Shown: one piece after another, positions 32,196-42,070 of the stretch
Layout of the letters: each line of letters opens with the position of its first letter
Numbering within the stretch: the first letter of the stretch is position 1
DNA from: Halomonas aestuarii
GTDB lineage: Bacteria > Pseudomonadota > Gammaproteobacteria > Pseudomonadales > Halomonadaceae
DNA: 64,000 nucleotides
Direction of reading: 5' to 3'
NCBI RefSeq assembly: GCF_001886615.1
Contig: NZ_CP018139.1
Coordinates: forward strand, 3,479,892-3,543,891
Program-made: the position numbers and the translations under genes
Notes under the pieces: generated by a model
Database searches by the model: none
What the model was told of the DNA's origin: nothing
The model's input: only the letters and a program-made list of their open reading frames with translations

Positions 32196-33878
32196 ATGCT
32201 TCCCACCAGTGCCCAAGGGAACGACTCCTGGCCGACACGTGCCGTTCGCTGTCTCTCGCAGTGCAGCCATCCCATTCGATGGGCCCTGATTGCCCTCCTG
32301 CTGGGCCTTAGCGCCTGGACCGTCCTTGCCACGGGAGGAACCGCCTACGCGTATCCCTACATCATGCTGATCCCGGTATTGATCGCCGCCTCCTGGTATG
32401 CCTTGCCGGGGGCCCTGGTCACGGCCCTCGCGGCAGGCATCCTGATGGCGTACATGCCCCAGGACGCGGCCCTGGGAAGCGTGCAAACCACCTACAACTA
32501 CTGGCTGAGAATCGCCTTCTATCTGCTGCTGGGGGGACTCGCCGGCTGGCTGTTCCATCTGCGGCGCCGTTCCTTCGCCACCCACAGGAGCATCGCCCGC
32601 ACCGACCATCTGTCGGGCCTGGCCAATCAGGTGGCGCTCGATGAGGATCTGGAACAGTGCCTGTCATCGTCGTCTCGGGCCACCGGTACGACCGCGGTGA
32701 TCCAGGTGAAGGTCACCGACATGGCGGACGTCATCGAGGCCCTGGGCCTGAGAGCGGCCGATGAACTGGTCGTCGAGATGAGTCAGCGGCTCGCTCGGTC
32801 GGTGCGCAAGGGAAGCAGCCTCTACCGTCTCGGCCCGGATGAACTGGCCCTGGTCGTGACCGATATCGAGCGGAAGGATCTCGACGCCATCACCCGCCGA
32901 CTGGTCGAGGTCGGCGAAGAGAGCGTGCTGATCCATCAGGTGCCTGTGCGTGTGCAACTGGCCATGGGCACTGCCATCTCGGAAGGCAACAGCAAGACCG
33001 CCACGGAGCTGCTTCGACAGGCACGCACGGCCCTCATGGCGGCCGTCCGGCAGCGGCGTGACCATGCCCATTTCAGCCCCACCTTCGATCAATCCACCCT
33101 GGCGTCGCTCAAACTGATCGCCCGGGTACGTGACGGTTTGGCCGCCAGGGAGTTCGAGCTGCATTACCAGCCCAAGATCTGTCTGGCGGATGGCCGGGTG
33201 ACGGGCTGCGAGGGCCTGATCCGATGGCGCGGAGATGGCGACAGCCTGATACCGCCCGGCGCATTCATGCCCAAGGTGGAACAGACGTCGCTGATTGGCC
33301 CGATCTCCTACTTCGTGGTGCAGGCCGCCGGCGCCTTTTCCCTGCACACCGGGAGCGAGGATACGATTGCCATCAACCTGTCGGTGCATAACCTTCACGA
33401 CGAGCAGATACATGACCTTCTGCGGCAGCTGATCGAGCAGAATGGCGTGCGACCCGACCGCCTCGAGGTGGAGATCACCGAACACGCCCTGATCGGTGAC
33501 CTGGAGGAGGCGCGCAGCGCGATCCAGCGCATTCGCGATCTCGGTATCGGCGTGAGTCTCGATGACTTCGGGACCGGCTACGCCTCGTTCGAGTACCTGC
33601 AGCACCTGCCGCTGACGGGCCTCAAGATCGATCGGGCCTTCGTGACTCAGCTGGAGGGCAATGAGCCAGCGCGCAGGTTGATGGCCTGCATGATCGATGT
33701 CGGCCACGCCCTGGGCCTGGAAGTGACGGCGGAGGGCGTGGAAACCCGCGAGCAGGCCGATATCCTGCGCCAGCTGGGCTGTGACCTGGCCCAGGGGTTC
33801 CTCTACACGCCCGCCCTTCCCGACTCGGAATACCAGGGCTGGTGCCGGCGCCATGCAGAGGCGCTGGGTCATTCCTGA
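32196..33878 (+). CDS. EAL phosphodiesterase with degenerate GGDEF domain
   Basis: The 560-residue membrane protein has several N-terminal hydrophobic helices (about 28-125, e.g. WALIALLLGLSAWTVLATGG), then a GGDEF-type domain whose active motif is degenerate (YRLGPDELALV instead of GGDEF), and a C-terminal EAL domain (CEGLIRW, LSVHNLHDEQI, LDDFGTGYASFEYLQ, KIDRAFV, AEGVET). The EAL residues for c-di-GMP hydrolysis are present, so it should be a phosphodiesterase, with the GGDEF part perhaps regulatory. Its end overlaps the convergent AraC-type gene by 10 bases. Confidence 0.88.
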   Translation: MLPTSAQGNDSWPTRAVRCLSQCSHPIRWALIALLLGLSAWTVLATGGTAYAYPYIMLIPVLIAASWYALPGALVTALAAGILMAYMPQDAALGSVQTTYNYWLRIAFYLLLGGLAGWLFHLRRRSFATHRSIARTDHLSGLANQVALDEDLEQCLSSSSRATGTTAVIQVKVTDMADVIEALGLRAADELVVEMSQRLARSVRKGSSLYRLGPDELALVVTDIERKDLDAITRRLVEVGEESVLIHQVPVRVQLAMGTAISEGNSKTATELLRQARTALMAAVRQRRDHAHFSPTFDQSTLASLKLIARVRDGLAAREFELHYQPKICLADGRVTGCEGLIRWRGDGDSLIPPGAFMPKVEQTSLIGPISYFVVQAAGAFSLHTGSEDTIAINLSVHNLHDEQIHDLLRQLIEQNGVRPDRLEVEITEHALIGDLEEARSAIQRIRDLGIGVSLDDFGTGYASFEYLQHLPLTGLKIDRAFVTQLEGNEPARRLMACMIDVGHALGLEVTAEGVETREQADILRQLGCDLAQGFLYTPALPDSEYQGWCRRHAEALGHS

Positions 33879-34945
33879 GGACGCGCCCTCCCGTCCGGGA
33901 GGCCGTCGTCGGCGCCTGCCGCCCCTGGCCCGTCGTCGGCCCGAGGAAGCGTATGGTGTCGGGCCATCCTCGGCGACATCCCGTAGCGGGCCTTGAAGGC
34001 GCGGGCGAAGCTGGAACCGGACGTGAACCCGCAGGCCAGCCCCACCGAGAGGATGTCCCGCTCCGTCTCCGCGAGCAGCCGCCAGGCCCGCTCGAGGCGC
34101 AGCGTCAGATACCACGCCCGCGGGGAGCTGCCGAGGTGCCGCTCGAAGAGGCGCTGGAGCTGACGCAGGGAGACCCCGCTGCGCCGGGCCACCTCGGCGA
34201 GCGGCAGGGGCGTCTCCTGGTGGCGTTCCATCAGGGCGACCGCTTCCACCAGGCGGCGATGATGCACGCCCAGCCGCCTCGCCAGGGTCATGCGCTGCTG
34301 GTCACCCCGGGTGCGAATCCGCTCGTGGATCAGCTGCTCCGAGACATCGATGGCCAGTCGCGTCCCGTGACGACGGGCGATCACCGCCAGCGCCATGTCC
34401 ATGGCGGCCGTGCCGCCGGCACAGGAGAAGCGCCGCTCCCCCAGCTCGAAGAGTTCGTCGGAGGTCTCGATGGCCGGGAAGCGCTCCTGGAAGGCGGGCA
34501 GGCTTTCCCAATGCAGGGTGACCCGCTCCCCCGCCAGCAGGCCCGCCTCGGCCAGCAGGAACCCGCCGGTATCGAGTCCGCCCAGCACGCAGCCGGCCTG
34601 GTCCAGCCGGTGCAACCAGGCCATCAGGGGACGGCTCAGGGTGTCCTCGGGGCCGAAGCCGCTGCACACCGCCAGCGACGGCAGATGATGCACCTCGCCG
34701 ATGGCACGGTCGGCCAGCAGGGTCATGCCGTTGGAGGCCGTGACCGGCGCGCCGTCCTCGCTGATCAGCTGCCAGTCGAACAGCGGCCGCGCCGCGATCC
34801 GGTTGGCGATGCGCAGCGGCTCCACGGCCGAGAAGAAGGCCATCATCGAGAAACGCGGCAGCAGCAGGAAGCCCACGGCTTCGGGCAGCAGCCCGTGATA
34901 GTCCAGGCGCAAGTCATGCCTCCTGTCGGCCCCGCCGCGAAGCAC
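33869..34945 (-). CDS. GlxA family transcriptional regulator (DJ-1/PfpI + AraC HTH)
   Basis: The 358-residue protein has an N-terminal DJ-1/PfpI-like effector domain and a C-terminal AraC-type double helix-turn-helix (LAEVARRSGVSLRQLQRLFERHLGSSPRAWYLTLRLERA; then ILSVGLACGFTSGSSFARAFKARYG). Relatives include GbdR, CdhR and ArgR, which control glycine betaine, carnitine and arginine catabolism. Target here is not clear from the neighbours. The start may be a few codons later (e.g. at LDYHGLLPEAVGFLLLP). Confidence 0.87.
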   Translation of the reverse strand: MLRGGADRRHDLRLDYHGLLPEAVGFLLLPRFSMMAFFSAVEPLRIANRIAARPLFDWQLISEDGAPVTASNGMTLLADRAIGEVHHLPSLAVCSGFGPEDTLSRPLMAWLHRLDQAGCVLGGLDTGGFLLAEAGLLAGERVTLHWESLPAFQERFPAIETSDELFELGERRFSCAGGTAAMDMALAVIARRHGTRLAIDVSEQLIHERIRTRGDQQRMTLARRLGVHHRRLVEAVALMERHQETPLPLAEVARRSGVSLRQLQRLFERHLGSSPRAWYLTLRLERAWRLLAETERDILSVGLACGFTSGSSFARAFKARYGMSPRMARHHTLPRADDGPGAAGADDGLPDGRARPQE

Positions 34946-35123
34946 AACGAGGCGCGGCGGGGGGATGCGTGTCCACGCCCCCGAGGATACTCGCTGATCC
35001 TCGTGCCATCACACCCCCCGTCGATCAGGCCGGGCGAGGCGGTCTCCCTGGGCGGTGACCCTCGCGCCACCGGTGCCTCGCCGCCTAGACTGAAGCCAGA
35101 TAAACCACTGCGAGGTTCTTACC

Positions 35124-35372
35124 GTGTCAGCACATGAACGCACCATCCTGGCCTTCGACGAGGCGGGCAACGAGTACTTCATCGACGTGTTCGTCAGCGT
35201 CCGCGACCTCTCCGATCTGCAGCACGCCGGCGCCACCCGCAGCGGCCTGCCCTCCTTCCGCACCCGAGAGGGCCACGCGGTCACTCACCTCGGCGGTGGC
35301 GAGTTCGCCGTGACGGTCCCCGGGGAGGAGGAGGCGACCACCGTGAGGACGGACGATCCCGAGTTCGTCTGA
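35124..35372 (+). CDS. small hypothetical protein
   Basis: An 82-residue acidic protein starting at GTG (35124). No signal peptide or membrane segment is seen. The core (ERTILAFDEAGNEYFIDVFV; HLGGGEFAVTVPG) looks like a small beta-rich domain. I do not recognise the family. Its upstream region has 'CTAGACTGAAG', similar to the 'CTATACTGAAG' before the next gene, perhaps the -10 of both. Confidence 0.55.
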   Translation: MSAHERTILAFDEAGNEYFIDVFVSVRDLSDLQHAGATRSGLPSFRTREGHAVTHLGGGEFAVTVPGEEEATTVRTDDPEFV

Positions 35373-35464
35373 CGCCCCCTTTCAGCCCCGGCCGATGCGA
35401 CGGCCGCTATACTGAAGGATGGGCCAGACCCGGCAGCGCCCACCGCAACGGAGGGACGAACGCC

Positions 35465-35668
35465 ATGCACCCATCGACCCATCACGTGATGCCCAACGAC
35501 AAGGGCGGCTGGAGCGTCAGGAAGAGCGGCGCCGCCAGGGCCAGCCGGCATTTCGCCACCAAGAAGGAGGCCAAGGCCTTCGGCCGGCGGGTCAGCTTCA
35601 ACCAGCAGACCGTGCTGATCATTCACCACAAGGACGGCACGCCTCAGTCCTCAGAGGACCCGAAGTAG
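35465..35668 (+). CDS. DUF2188 family protein
   Basis: The 67-residue basic protein (THHVMPNDKGGWSVRKSGA, then RHFATKKEAKAFGR, then VLIIHHKDGTPQSS) matches DUF2188, a small uncharacterised family with a beta-hairpin/helix motif found in many bacteria. Function is unknown. A TATACT (35408-35413) lies upstream as a possible -10. Confidence 0.75.
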   Translation: MHPSTHHVMPNDKGGWSVRKSGAARASRHFATKKEAKAFGRRVSFNQQTVLIIHHKDGTPQSSEDPK

Positions 35669-35798
35669 ACCCGGCGATCCTGAAGCGCATCCCCACAAGT
35701 TGATCCGGCCGTGAGCGATCCTCACGCCCACGGCCAGGGCGCACTGAGGTAGAATCCCCCTCATCACGAATCACTGATCTATCCGGCAAGGGGATTCC

Positions 35799-36644
35799 AT
35801 GAACTACCTCGGCGCCCATGTCAGCGCGGCGGGCGGTGTCGACCAGGCGGTCAAACGCGCCGTGGAGATCGGCGCCGATGCCTTCGCCCTGTTCACCAAG
35901 AACCAGCGCCAGTGGCGGGCGAAACCGCTCGACGAGGCGACCATCGAGGCCTTCCGCGCCGCCTGCACCGAGCACGGCTTCGGCCCCGGCCAGATCCTTC
36001 CCCACGACAGCTACCTGATCAACCTCGGCCACCCCGAGGCCGAGGGCCTCACGAAGTCACGCACCGCCTTCCTGGAGGAGTGTCGCCGCTGCGAGTTGCT
36101 CGGGCTGTCGCTGCTCAACTTCCACCCCGGCAGCCACCTCAGGAAGATCAGCGAGGGCGACTGCCTCGCCCGCATCGCCGAATCGATCAACGGCGCACTC
36201 GCCGAGACCGCCGGCGTCACCGCCGTGATCGAGAACACCGCGGGCCAGGGCAGCAACCTGGGCTGGCGGTTCGAGCACCTGGCCGAGATCATCGACCAGG
36301 TGGACGACAAGAGCCGCGTCGGGGTGTGCCTCGACACCTGCCACGCCTTCGCCGCCGGCTACGACCTGCGCACCGCCGAGGCCTGCACGACCACCCTGGA
36401 CGAGTTCGACCGCGTGGTGGGATTCCGCTACCTGCGCGGCATGCACCTAAACGACGCCAAGAGCGAGTTCGGCAGCCGGGTGGACCGCCATCACAGCCTG
36501 GGCCAGGGCAACATCGGCCTGGACGCCTTCACCACCCTGATGCGCGACACGCGTATCAACGGGATCCCCATGATCCTCGAGACCATCGACCCCTCGATCT
36601 GGGCCGATGAGATCGCCTGGCTGCGAGAACAGCAGGCCACCTGA
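35799..36644 (+). CDS. nfo: deoxyribonuclease IV (endonuclease IV)
   Basis: The 281-residue enzyme has the Nfo pattern from the start ([20 protein letters not shown]), with zinc ligands in 'NFHPGSHL', '[12 protein letters not shown]', '[16 protein letters not shown]', '[26 protein letters not shown]' and 'ILETI'. It cuts DNA at abasic sites in base-excision repair. It is monocistronic or co-transcribed with the acetyltransferase gene 25 bases downstream. Confidence 0.95.
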   Translation: MNYLGAHVSAAGGVDQAVKRAVEIGADAFALFTKNQRQWRAKPLDEATIEAFRAACTEHGFGPGQILPHDSYLINLGHPEAEGLTKSRTAFLEECRRCELLGLSLLNFHPGSHLRKISEGDCLARIAESINGALAETAGVTAVIENTAGQGSNLGWRFEHLAEIIDQVDDKSRVGVCLDTCHAFAAGYDLRTAEACTTTLDEFDRVVGFRYLRGMHLNDAKSEFGSRVDRHHSLGQGNIGLDAFTTLMRDTRINGIPMILETIDPSIWADEIAWLREQQAT

Positions 36645-36669
36645 TACCCGCCCGGCAAGGAGCCCCCGA

Positions 36670-37158
36670 ATGATCCGACTCCGCCCCTACCAGCCCGAGG
36701 ACTGGCCCTCCCTGTGGGCCATTCTCGAACCGGTCTTCCGCGCCGGCGAGACCTACGCCGTGCCACGCGACATCAGCGAACAGGATGCCCACCGCCTGTG
36801 GGTCGAGCTGCCCCGTGCGGTGCGCGTGGCCGTGGACGATGGGGGCCGCCTCACCGGGTCCTACACCCTCAAGGCCAACCAGCCGGGGCCCGGCGATCAT
36901 GTCTGCAACTGTGGCTACCTGGTGGCCGAGGACGCGCGGGGTCAGGGCGTCGCCGGCGAGATGTGCGAGGACTCCCTGACCCTGGCCCGGCAGCTGGGCT
37001 TCGTGGCCATGCAGTACAACCTGGTGGTGGCCAGCAACGAGACCGCCATCCGGCTGTGGCAGAACCACGGCTTCGAGATCGTCGGCACCCTCCCTCGCGC
37101 CTTCCGCCATCCCGAGCTGGGCCCGTTGGATGCCCATGTGATGTACCGGCTGCTGTGA
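36670..37158 (+). CDS. GNAT family N-acetyltransferase
   Basis: The 162-residue protein has the GNAT fold: 'MIRLRPYQPEDWPSLWAI' at the start and the acetyl-CoA loop 'VAEDARGQGVAGEMCED', followed by 'QYNLVVASNETAIRLWQNHGFEIVGTLPRAF'. It acetylates an unknown amine. The ATG at 36670 has AAGGAG upstream; an earlier frame start lies inside nfo. Confidence 0.88.
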   Translation: MIRLRPYQPEDWPSLWAILEPVFRAGETYAVPRDISEQDAHRLWVELPRAVRVAVDDGGRLTGSYTLKANQPGPGDHVCNCGYLVAEDARGQGVAGEMCEDSLTLARQLGFVAMQYNLVVASNETAIRLWQNHGFEIVGTLPRAFRHPELGPLDAHVMYRLL

Positions 37159-37240
37159 GCCGGCGAGTGGCCAAGTTGACCCCCGGCACTGGCCTCGGGC
37201 ATGCTCACCAAGCAATTGACTCTCAAAAGGAAAAACGATA

Positions 37241-38236
37241 ATGCAAGGTTTTGCACGCAGCACGCTGGCACTCGGCATTTCCCTCGCCCTGGTCTCCGGG
37301 GCCCAGGCCGCCGACTTCTCCGACATGGACCCGGTCACCCTGCGCCTGGCCCATGTGGTGAACGAGAAGGACGGCTTCCACATCGCCGCCGAGAAGTTCG
37401 AGGACCTGGTGGAGGAACGCACCGACGGCAAGGTGAACATCGAGCTCTATCCCAATGCATCCCTGGGGGACGAGCGCACCCTGCTGGAGGGCATGCAGAT
37501 CGGCACCGTCGACATGGGCGTGATCACCAACGGGCCGGTGGCCAACTTCCTCGAGGAGATGGCGGTGTTCGAACTGCCCTTCCTCTTCCCCTCCCCCGAG
37601 GCGGCCTACGAGGTGCTGGACGGCCCGATCGGCCAGGAGCTCCTGGACAGGCTCTCCGAGGTCAACCTCAAGGGCCTGGCCTACGCGGAGCGCGGCTTCC
37701 GCAACCTGACCAACAGCGAGCGCCCCGTGACCACGCCCGAGGATCTCGAGGGACTGCGCATCCGCGTCATGGAGAACCCGGTCTACGTCGACACCTTCCG
37801 TGAGCTGGGCGCCAACGCCATCCCGATGGCCTGGACCGAGGCGCTGACCGCCATGCAGCAGGGCACCATCGACGGTCAGGAGAACCCGGTCAACGTCATT
37901 CACTCCTTCAAGCTCTATGAGACCCAGGACTACATGACCCTGTCGCGGCACACCTATGCGCCGGCGATCTTCGTGATGGGCATGCCGGCCTGGGGCCAGC
38001 TCCCCGAGGCCGCCCAGACCGTGCTGGTCGACGCCGCCCAGGAGGCCGCCGAGCACGAGCGGCGCGTCAACGCCGAGATGGCCGCCGAACAGATGGCCGC
38101 GCTGCGCGAGGCCGGCATGGAGATCGTCGAGGAGCCGGACATTGCGGCCTTCCAGGAGGCCGTGGCCCCGGTCTACGAGAAGTACGGCGAGCAGTTCGGC
38201 GACTACCTGCCGCGCATCCAGGAGGCGCTGAAGTAA
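37241..38236 (+). CDS. TRAP transporter substrate-binding protein (DctP family)
   Basis: The 331-residue periplasmic protein has a signal peptide (STLALGISLALVSGAQA) and the DctP pattern: 'VTLRLAHVVNEKDGFHIAAEKFEDLVEERTDGKV', 'LGDERTLLEGMQIGTVDM', and 'LRIRVMENPVYVDTFRELGANAIPMAW' with the conserved Arg that binds a carboxylate. Substrate probably an organic acid. It is the first of three genes: the small permease starts right after its stop. Confidence 0.93.
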   Translation: MQGFARSTLALGISLALVSGAQAADFSDMDPVTLRLAHVVNEKDGFHIAAEKFEDLVEERTDGKVNIELYPNASLGDERTLLEGMQIGTVDMGVITNGPVANFLEEMAVFELPFLFPSPEAAYEVLDGPIGQELLDRLSEVNLKGLAYAERGFRNLTNSERPVTTPEDLEGLRIRVMENPVYVDTFRELGANAIPMAWTEALTAMQQGTIDGQENPVNVIHSFKLYETQDYMTLSRHTYAPAIFVMGMPAWGQLPEAAQTVLVDAAQEAAEHERRVNAEMAAEQMAALREAGMEIVEEPDIAAFQEAVAPVYEKYGEQFGDYLPRIQEALK

Positions 38237-38779
38237 GTGACTCGTCTGCCGGTTGCCGCGCTGACGACCCTGCAACGCATCGAGCATGCCATCGACGCCG
38301 CCCTTCGCCCCGTGGTCTTCGCGGGCATGGCGGCGTTAATCGGCGTGATCACGCTGCAGATCGTCTCGCGCGTGTTCTTCGAGGCGGTGGGCTGGACCGA
38401 GGAAGTGGCACGCTTCCTGCTGGTCTGGATCACCTTCCTCGGCGCCACGCTGGCCTTCCAGCGTGGCCGCCATATCGCCGTGACCTTCGTGGTGGATGCC
38501 CTGCCCGACCCGCTGCAGCGCGTCGCGCGCATCGCCGCGGTACTCGTGGCCCTGGGCTTCATGATCGCCCTGATGGTGATCGGCTACCGCTACATGCAGG
38601 TGCAGAGCTTCCAGAAGTCCGCATCGCTGCGCCTCTCCATGACCTGGGTCTATGCCGTGATCCCGCTCTGCTCGGCCCTGATGGCCTGGTACGCCTTCGT
38701 CGACCTGGTCGGCCTGATCGTCCGGGGGTCCAACGACGGTGAACCCGACCAACCTTCCCCGGAGGAGCCTCCGGCATGA
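38237..38779 (+). CDS. TRAP transporter small permease (DctQ family)
   Basis: The 180-residue membrane protein has four helices and the DctQ pattern 'VSRVFFEAVGWTEEVARFLLVWITFLGATLAFQRGRHIAV'. It starts at GTG (38237), directly after the stop of the binding-protein gene, and overlaps the large permease gene by four bases (ATGA). Confidence 0.92.
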   Translation: MTRLPVAALTTLQRIEHAIDAALRPVVFAGMAALIGVITLQIVSRVFFEAVGWTEEVARFLLVWITFLGATLAFQRGRHIAVTFVVDALPDPLQRVARIAAVLVALGFMIALMVIGYRYMQVQSFQKSASLRLSMTWVYAVIPLCSALMAWYAFVDLVGLIVRGSNDGEPDQPSPEEPPA

Positions 38780-40035
38780 CCGCCCTGCTCTTCGTGCTGT
38801 TCTTCGTCTTCATGCTGCTCGGCGTGCCGGTCGCCCTGGCCATCGGGGCGAGCACCCTGCTGGCCCTCCAGGCCGAAGGCGTGCCGCTGATGGTGGTCAC
38901 CCAGCAGATGTTCCAGGGCATCAACTCCTTCGCCCTGGTGGCCGTGCCGATGTTCATCCTCGCCGGCGACCTGATGGCCCAGGGCAAGGTCAGCGAGAAG
39001 CTGGTCGACTTCGCCGATGCGCTGTTCGGCTTCCTGAAGGGCGGGCTCTCCATCGTCTCGGTCCTGGCGGGAATGTTCTTCGCCGCCATCTCCGGCTCCG
39101 GGGCCGCGACCACCGCCGCCGTGGGTTCTACCCTGGTCCCGGAGCTGCGCAAGAAGGGCTACGAGCCTGCCTCGGCGGCCAGCCTGATCGCCGCCAGCGG
39201 CACCATCGGGGTGGTGATCCCGCCCTCGGTGCCGATGATCATCTATGCGGTGATCGCCCAGCAGTCGGTCTCCCAGCTGTTCCTCAGCGGTTTCCTGCCC
39301 GGGCTCGCCATGGGGATGGGCCTCGCGACCATTGCCATCGTCCAGGCTTACCGGCGCAACTATCCGCGCGGCACGGCCTTCTCGGCGGCGACCATCTGGC
39401 GCACCCTGAAGAGCGCCAGCTGGGGGCTCGCGACGCCGGTGATCATCCTCGGCGGCATCTTTTCCGGCATCTTCACGCCCAGCGAGGCCGCGGTGGTGGC
39501 GGTCAACTACGCGCTGCTGGTGTCGCTGTTCGTCTACCGAGACCTGAGCCTGGGCGACGTCTATCGCATACTGATCCGCTCGGCGATCACCACCTCGGTG
39601 ATCATGCTGGTGATCGCCACCTCGGCAGTGCTCAGCTGGACGCTCTCCAGCTGGCAGGTGCCCGGCGCCATCGCCCAGGCGGTGCTCTCCCTCTCCACCG
39701 ATCCCTACGTGATCATGCTGCTGGTCGTGGCGGTCATCCTGCTCACCGGGGTGTTCATCGAGACGGCCAGCGCCCTGATCATCCTCACCCCGGTGCTGCT
39801 GCCGCTGGTCACGCAGCTGGGCATCGACCCGATCCACTTCGGCCTGATCATCGTGGTGGGGCTCGCGATCGGCATGATCACGCCACCGGTGGCGATCAAC
39901 CTCTATGTGGCTTCCTCGGTCACGCAACTGCCGCTGGAGCGCATCACCCGCGCCATCCTTCCCTACCTGCTGGGGCTGGTCTCGGTGCTGCTGCTGGTGG
40001 TCTATGTCCCGATCCTGCTGGGCCTCTCCGGCTAG
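38776..40035 (+). CDS. TRAP transporter large permease (DctM family)
   Basis: The 419-residue membrane protein has 12 or so helices. 'VPMFILAGDLMAQG', 'GSGAATTAAVGSTLVPELRKKGYEPASAASLIAASGTIGVVIPPSVPMIIYAV' (in two halves) and 'GMITPPVAINLYV' are typical of DctM, which carries out sodium-driven transport. It completes the TRAP operon. Confidence 0.94.
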   Translation: MTALLFVLFFVFMLLGVPVALAIGASTLLALQAEGVPLMVVTQQMFQGINSFALVAVPMFILAGDLMAQGKVSEKLVDFADALFGFLKGGLSIVSVLAGMFFAAISGSGAATTAAVGSTLVPELRKKGYEPASAASLIAASGTIGVVIPPSVPMIIYAVIAQQSVSQLFLSGFLPGLAMGMGLATIAIVQAYRRNYPRGTAFSAATIWRTLKSASWGLATPVIILGGIFSGIFTPSEAAVVAVNYALLVSLFVYRDLSLGDVYRILIRSAITTSVIMLVIATSAVLSWTLSSWQVPGAIAQAVLSLSTDPYVIMLLVVAVILLTGVFIETASALIILTPVLLPLVTQLGIDPIHFGLIIVVGLAIGMITPPVAINLYVASSVTQLPLERITRAILPYLLGLVSVLLLVVYVPILLGLSG

Positions 40036-40059
40036 GTCGCCTCACGAAAGGAACCTTCG

Positions 40060-40260
40060 ATGACTCGATCGCTGTCACTCGTCGCCGGCGCACTCGCCAT
40101 GAGCCTGCTGGCCGGCTGCACCACCTACACCTGGGAGGACGGTCGCCGGGAAACCGTGTGGGGCGTACCCGCCGAGGACGAGACGAAGACCCGGGAGGAG
40201 CGCCAGGCCGAGGGCGTGCAGTACCAGGTGCCGGGCGAGATCCCGGAGTCGGGCGAGTGA
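40060..40260 (+). CDS. small lipoprotein
   Basis: The 66-residue protein has a lipoprotein signal (LSLVAGALAMSLLAGC with lipobox LAGC) followed by a short hydrophilic part (TTYTWEDGRRETVWG). It lies 24 bases after the TRAP operon. Function unknown; it may sit in the outer membrane. Confidence 0.65.
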   Translation: MTRSLSLVAGALAMSLLAGCTTYTWEDGRRETVWGVPAEDETKTREERQAEGVQYQVPGEIPESGE

Positions 40261-40284
40261 CGCGCGTCGGCGCCAGGGCCGGTG

Positions 40285-40884
40285 CTAGGGTCGGCGAAAG
40301 ACCACGCTGAGGTTGTTGGCGGGCATCTCCACCACCCGTTCGAGGACGATGCCGCACCGGGCGGCCTCCTCTGTGACCGTGCCCAGGTCCCTGAGGCCGA
40401 AGCGGGGATCGCGATGCCTCAGGTCGGCATCGAAGGCCGCATTGCTGGGCGCCGTATGGCGCCCTTCACGCGTGAAGGGGCCATAGAGAAAGAGCACCCC
40501 GCCGGTCGTCAGTCGACGTCCGGCACAGCGTAGCAGGGCCTCGGTGACCTCCCAGGGCGAGATATGCAGCAGGTTGATCGCCACGATGGCGTCATGGGGC
40601 CCGGCCGGACAGAGCGAAGTCACGTCCACCGCCAGGGGAGGGTGCAGGTTGGCAAGGCCGGCATGCTCGCGCCATGCCTCGATGGAGCGGCGCGCCCGGG
40701 GGTTCGGGTCGCTGGGCTGCCACGACCAGCCGGGCATCACCCCGGCAAAGCTGACGGCATGCTCGCCGCTGCCGCTGGCGATCTCCAGCACCCGGGCATC
40801 GCGTGGCAGCACCGTCCTGAGCACGTCCAGGATCGGCCGGCGATTGTGCGCCGCGGCAGGGCTCTGGAGCCGTGGGTCGTTCAT
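40285..40884 (-). CDS. SAM-dependent methyltransferase, DUF938 family
   Basis: The 199-residue protein has the class I methyltransferase motif I 'VLEIASGSGEHAVSFA', and 'WQPSDPNPRARRSI' and 'AINLLHISPWEVTEALL' typical of DUF938. Substrate not known. It is convergent with the small lipoprotein gene. Confidence 0.88.
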   Translation of the reverse strand: MNDPRLQSPAAAHNRRPILDVLRTVLPRDARVLEIASGSGEHAVSFAGVMPGWSWQPSDPNPRARRSIEAWREHAGLANLHPPLAVDVTSLCPAGPHDAIVAINLLHISPWEVTEALLRCAGRRLTTGGVLFLYGPFTREGRHTAPSNAAFDADLRHRDPRFGLRDLGTVTEEAARCGIVLERVVEMPANNLSVVFRRP

Positions 40885-40923
40885 GGTGCGCCTCCGATCA
40901 GGGGGGGATGGCTACTCAAGGGG

Positions 40924-41967
40924 CTACTTCCTGCCCCTGGCCTTGCGCGCCGCGTTGCCGGGCTTCTGGCGCCGGCTCGTCGAGGGAGAGGACTTGGCGC
41001 CCGACGCCTTGGACTTGGGCTTGCGGCCTGCCGGCGCCGGCTTTCCGCCGTTCGCCTGGCGGGCGGGCTTCCCGGCGCCACTCCCCTTGGCGGGGGCGCC
41101 GCGCTTGCCGGGAGCGGCCTTGCCGGCCTTCCTGCCACCGGGCTTGGTTCCACCGGGCTTGGTTCCGCCGGGCTTCCTGGCAGCGGCCTTGCTCGCCCCG
41201 GCCTTCTTTGATCCGCTTCCCGGGCGCGCGCTCTCCTGCGCCTCGGAGGTGGAGTGCTCGGTCCGGGCCATGATCGTCGCCACCTCGTCTTCCGTCAGGT
41301 CGCGCCAGTCGCCCAGGCCCAGCCCCTTCAGCGACACGTTCATGATGCGAATGCGCTCGAGCTTGACCACCTCGTAGCCGAACACCTCGCACATGCGACG
41401 GATCTGTCGGTTCAGGCCCTGCACCAGGGTGATGTTGAACACGAACCGCGACTCCCTCACCACGGGGCATGGCTTGGTGGTTTCCCCCAGGATCCGCACG
41501 CCGCCGCCCATCCCGGCGATGAACTCGTCGGTGATCGGCTTGTTGACGGTGACCCGGTACTCCTTCTCGTGGTGGTTGCTCGCCCGGAGGATCCGGTTGA
41601 CCAGGTCGCCGTTGTTGGTCAGGAAGATCAGCCCCTGGGAATCCTTGTCCAGCCGGCCGATGGGAAAGATGCGGGCCCCGTGCTTGATGAAGTCGACGAT
41701 GTTGGACTTCTCGCTGGACTCCGTGGTGCTGACGATGCCGACCGGCTTGTTGAGCGCGATGAACACCAGGTCCTCTTCCTCCAGGGGTTCGACCACCTGG
41801 CCGTTGACCTTGACCACGCTGCCCGGCAGGACCTGGTCGCCGGGGGTGGCACGCCGCCCGTCGATGAAAACGTTGCCCTGCTCGATGTAGCGGTCCGCAT
41901 CCCGTCGGGAGCACATCCCGCTCTCGCGAATGTACTTGTTGATGCGTTTCGAGCGTGTCTGGGCCAT
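40924..41967 (-). CDS. rluF: 23S rRNA pseudouridine synthase RluF with basic tail
   Basis: The 347-residue protein has an N-terminal S4 RNA-binding domain (about 6-60) and the RsuA/RluF catalytic domain with D107 in [10 protein letters not shown]. It modifies position 2604 of 23S rRNA in the known enzyme. The catalytic part ends near residue 245; the last about 100 residues are a Lys/Arg/Gly/Pro-rich tail ([20 protein letters not shown], then more of the same). RluF of E. coli is about 290 residues, so the tail is longer than usual. Confidence 0.88.
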   Translation of the reverse strand: MAQTRSKRINKYIRESGMCSRRDADRYIEQGNVFIDGRRATPGDQVLPGSVVKVNGQVVEPLEEEDLVFIALNKPVGIVSTTESSEKSNIVDFIKHGARIFPIGRLDKDSQGLIFLTNNGDLVNRILRASNHHEKEYRVTVNKPITDEFIAGMGGGVRILGETTKPCPVVRESRFVFNITLVQGLNRQIRRMCEVFGYEVVKLERIRIMNVSLKGLGLGDWRDLTEDEVATIMARTEHSTSEAQESARPGSGSKKAGASKAAARKPGGTKPGGTKPGGRKAGKAAPGKRGAPAKGSGAGKPARQANGGKPAPAGRKPKSKASGAKSSPSTSRRQKPGNAARKARGRK

Positions 41968-42070
41968 GGGATCGCTACCGGGGTGGAAGGAGGAAACAAG
42001 GGCGGGTCATGCGCACAAGGCCGCCGGACCGGGCAGTGTAAGGGCTCCCCTTCCCGGCGGCCAGCCGGCG

